NCBI GenBank assembly: GCA_003644295.1
Contig: QNBZ01000124.1
Span: 1-5,074 of the forward strand
Reading direction: 5' to 3'
From: Planctomycetota bacterium
GTDB taxonomy: Bacteria; Planctomycetota; Phycisphaerae; Sedimentisphaerales; Anaerobacaceae
Length of the DNA: 5,074 bases
The notes under the pieces are model-generated. The model was not told the origin of the DNA and ran no database searches. It worked only from the letters and a program-made list of their open reading frames with translations. This document shows, in pieces, positions 4,329-5,074 of the stretch; within the stretch, counting starts at the first letter, position 1, and each line of letters starts with the position of its first letter. Made by a program: the position numbers and the translations under genes.

Positions 4329-5074
4329 TCACAAGATACCGCTGGTGGTGGTTCTGATGCCCTTCAGTGCCATTTTTAACTCTTCTACGTTCGGTGCGTA
4401 TTCAAGCGCTACTTTCATCTCTATCCATTCTTCCATAACGAGCTTACGCAGACTCTCAGTGAGGTCCTGCATCCCTTCGTTCTGGCAGGCGCGAATCACG
4501 GCTGGAATGTCGGCCTCGCGCTGCTCGGAGATAAGTTTCTTGACAATCGGGTTGGCGATGAGTATCTCAATTGCCGGTATTCTCTTGGCGTCCGGCTTGA
4601 GGCCAGGCAGCAACTGCTGACTGATTACGGCCCTGATGGTAAGGGCAAAAGTTTGTCTTGCCAGGTCCCTTTCTTCCTGTGGGAACAAATCCAGAATTCG
4701 CTGTATTGTTTGGGAAGCGCTTACCGAGTGAAGTGTTCCGAAGACCAAATGCCCGGTTTCCGCCGCCCTCATAGCTGCTGTTAGCGTCTCGTTATCTCTT
4801 ATTTCGCCGAGCAGCACCACGTCTGGGTCCTGACGCATCCCCGACCTCATCGCACTGCCATAGTCCGGCACATCAATTCCTACTTCTCTTTGCGATACGA
4901 TGGCTTTTTGGTCTCTGTGCAGAAATTCAATCGGGTCTTCGATTGTTATAATATGACAGGGGCGATTTCGGTTAATATGGTCTATCATCGATGCGATTGT
5001 CGTGCTTTTGCCGCAGCCGGTTGGGCCTGTTACAAGAATCATTCCGTCGTGGTACTCGGCAATTTTCTCGACTA
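4329..5074 (-). CDS. pilT: PilT-type type IV pilus retraction ATPase (partial, N-terminus off the right edge)
   Basis: The frame is open to the right edge and ends at TGA 4331-4329, giving 247 C-terminal residues of a family usually near 350-370, so roughly the N-terminal 100-120 are missing. All catalytic motifs are present (numbered from the first complete codon): Walker A GPTGCGKST (16-24), Asp box TIEDPIE (43-49), Walker B DPDVVLLGEIRD (82-93) and His box TGHLVFGTLHS (106-116). The C-terminal part has the NEGMQDLTESLRKLV segment typical of PilT. The position of the PilT AIRNLI retraction motif reads PIVKKLI (175-181), so PilU or a diverged PilT paralogue is possible. The protein would form a cytoplasmic hexamer hydrolysing ATP to drive pilus disassembly. 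It is followed within 25 bases by the pseudo-ATPase gene, probably on the same transcript. Family assignment is certain, exact subtype less so. Confidence 0.92.
   Translation of the reverse strand, partial: VEKIAEYHDGMILVTGPTGCGKSTTIASMIDHINRNRPCHIITIEDPIEFLHRDQKAIVSQREVGIDVPDYGSAMRSGMRQDPDVVLLGEIRDNETLTAAMRAAETGHLVFGTLHSVSASQTIQRILDLFPQEERDLARQTFALTIRAVISQQLLPGLKPDAKRIPAIEILIANPIVKKLISEQREADIPAVIRACQNEGMQDLTESLRKLVMEEWIEMKVALEYAPNVEELKMALKGIRTTTSGIL

Overview
The window (about 5.1 kb, moderate GC) looks like chromosomal DNA of a planctomycete, most likely class Phycisphaerae. The strongest clue is the left-edge protein. Its stretch Ile-Trp-Arg-Thr-Ile-Met followed by a Lys-Ile-Ala-Lys-Leu-Ala-Ala-Ala-Ala membrane start is a pattern I associate from memory with membrane-anchored proteins encoded beside ECF-type sigma factors in that class. 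I could not run a search, so the assignment is an inference.

Right half (minus strand, 5074 down to 1388): a compact cluster read right to left. First comes the C-terminal two thirds of a PilT-type pilus retraction ATPase, cut by the window edge, with every catalytic motif intact. Thirteen to 25 bases later (depending on the start used) comes a GspE/PilB-family protein with two unusual properties: its N-terminus is a set of membrane helices, and its Walker A, Asp box, Walker B and His box are all degraded while the reading frame and the zinc-binding cysteines are intact. After 51 bases comes a CvpA-family membrane protein with a long extra C-terminal region. The spacing suggests one transcript and a shared role at the inner-membrane base of a type IV pilus or related machine.

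Middle (1346 down to 864): a 49-residue acidic small protein on the plus strand, convergent with cvpA, and a gene-free stretch of about 330 bases. That stretch holds an A/T-tract-rich promoter region for the leftward sigma gene and two stem-loops.

Left end (minus strand, 863 to 1): an ECF-like sigma factor followed by a gene running off the edge that encodes its probable membrane partner. The two are separated by a palindromic dispersed repeat of the TGTCATTCC...GGGGTGACA type and a short perfect palindrome overlapping the sigma stop codon. The sigma transcript appears to begin with a stem-loop that covers one of its two possible start codons.

The observation most worth following is the membrane-tethered pseudo-ATPase encoded directly after an active PilT. 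No RNA genes, CRISPR array, insertion sequence or convincing intrinsic terminator was seen.
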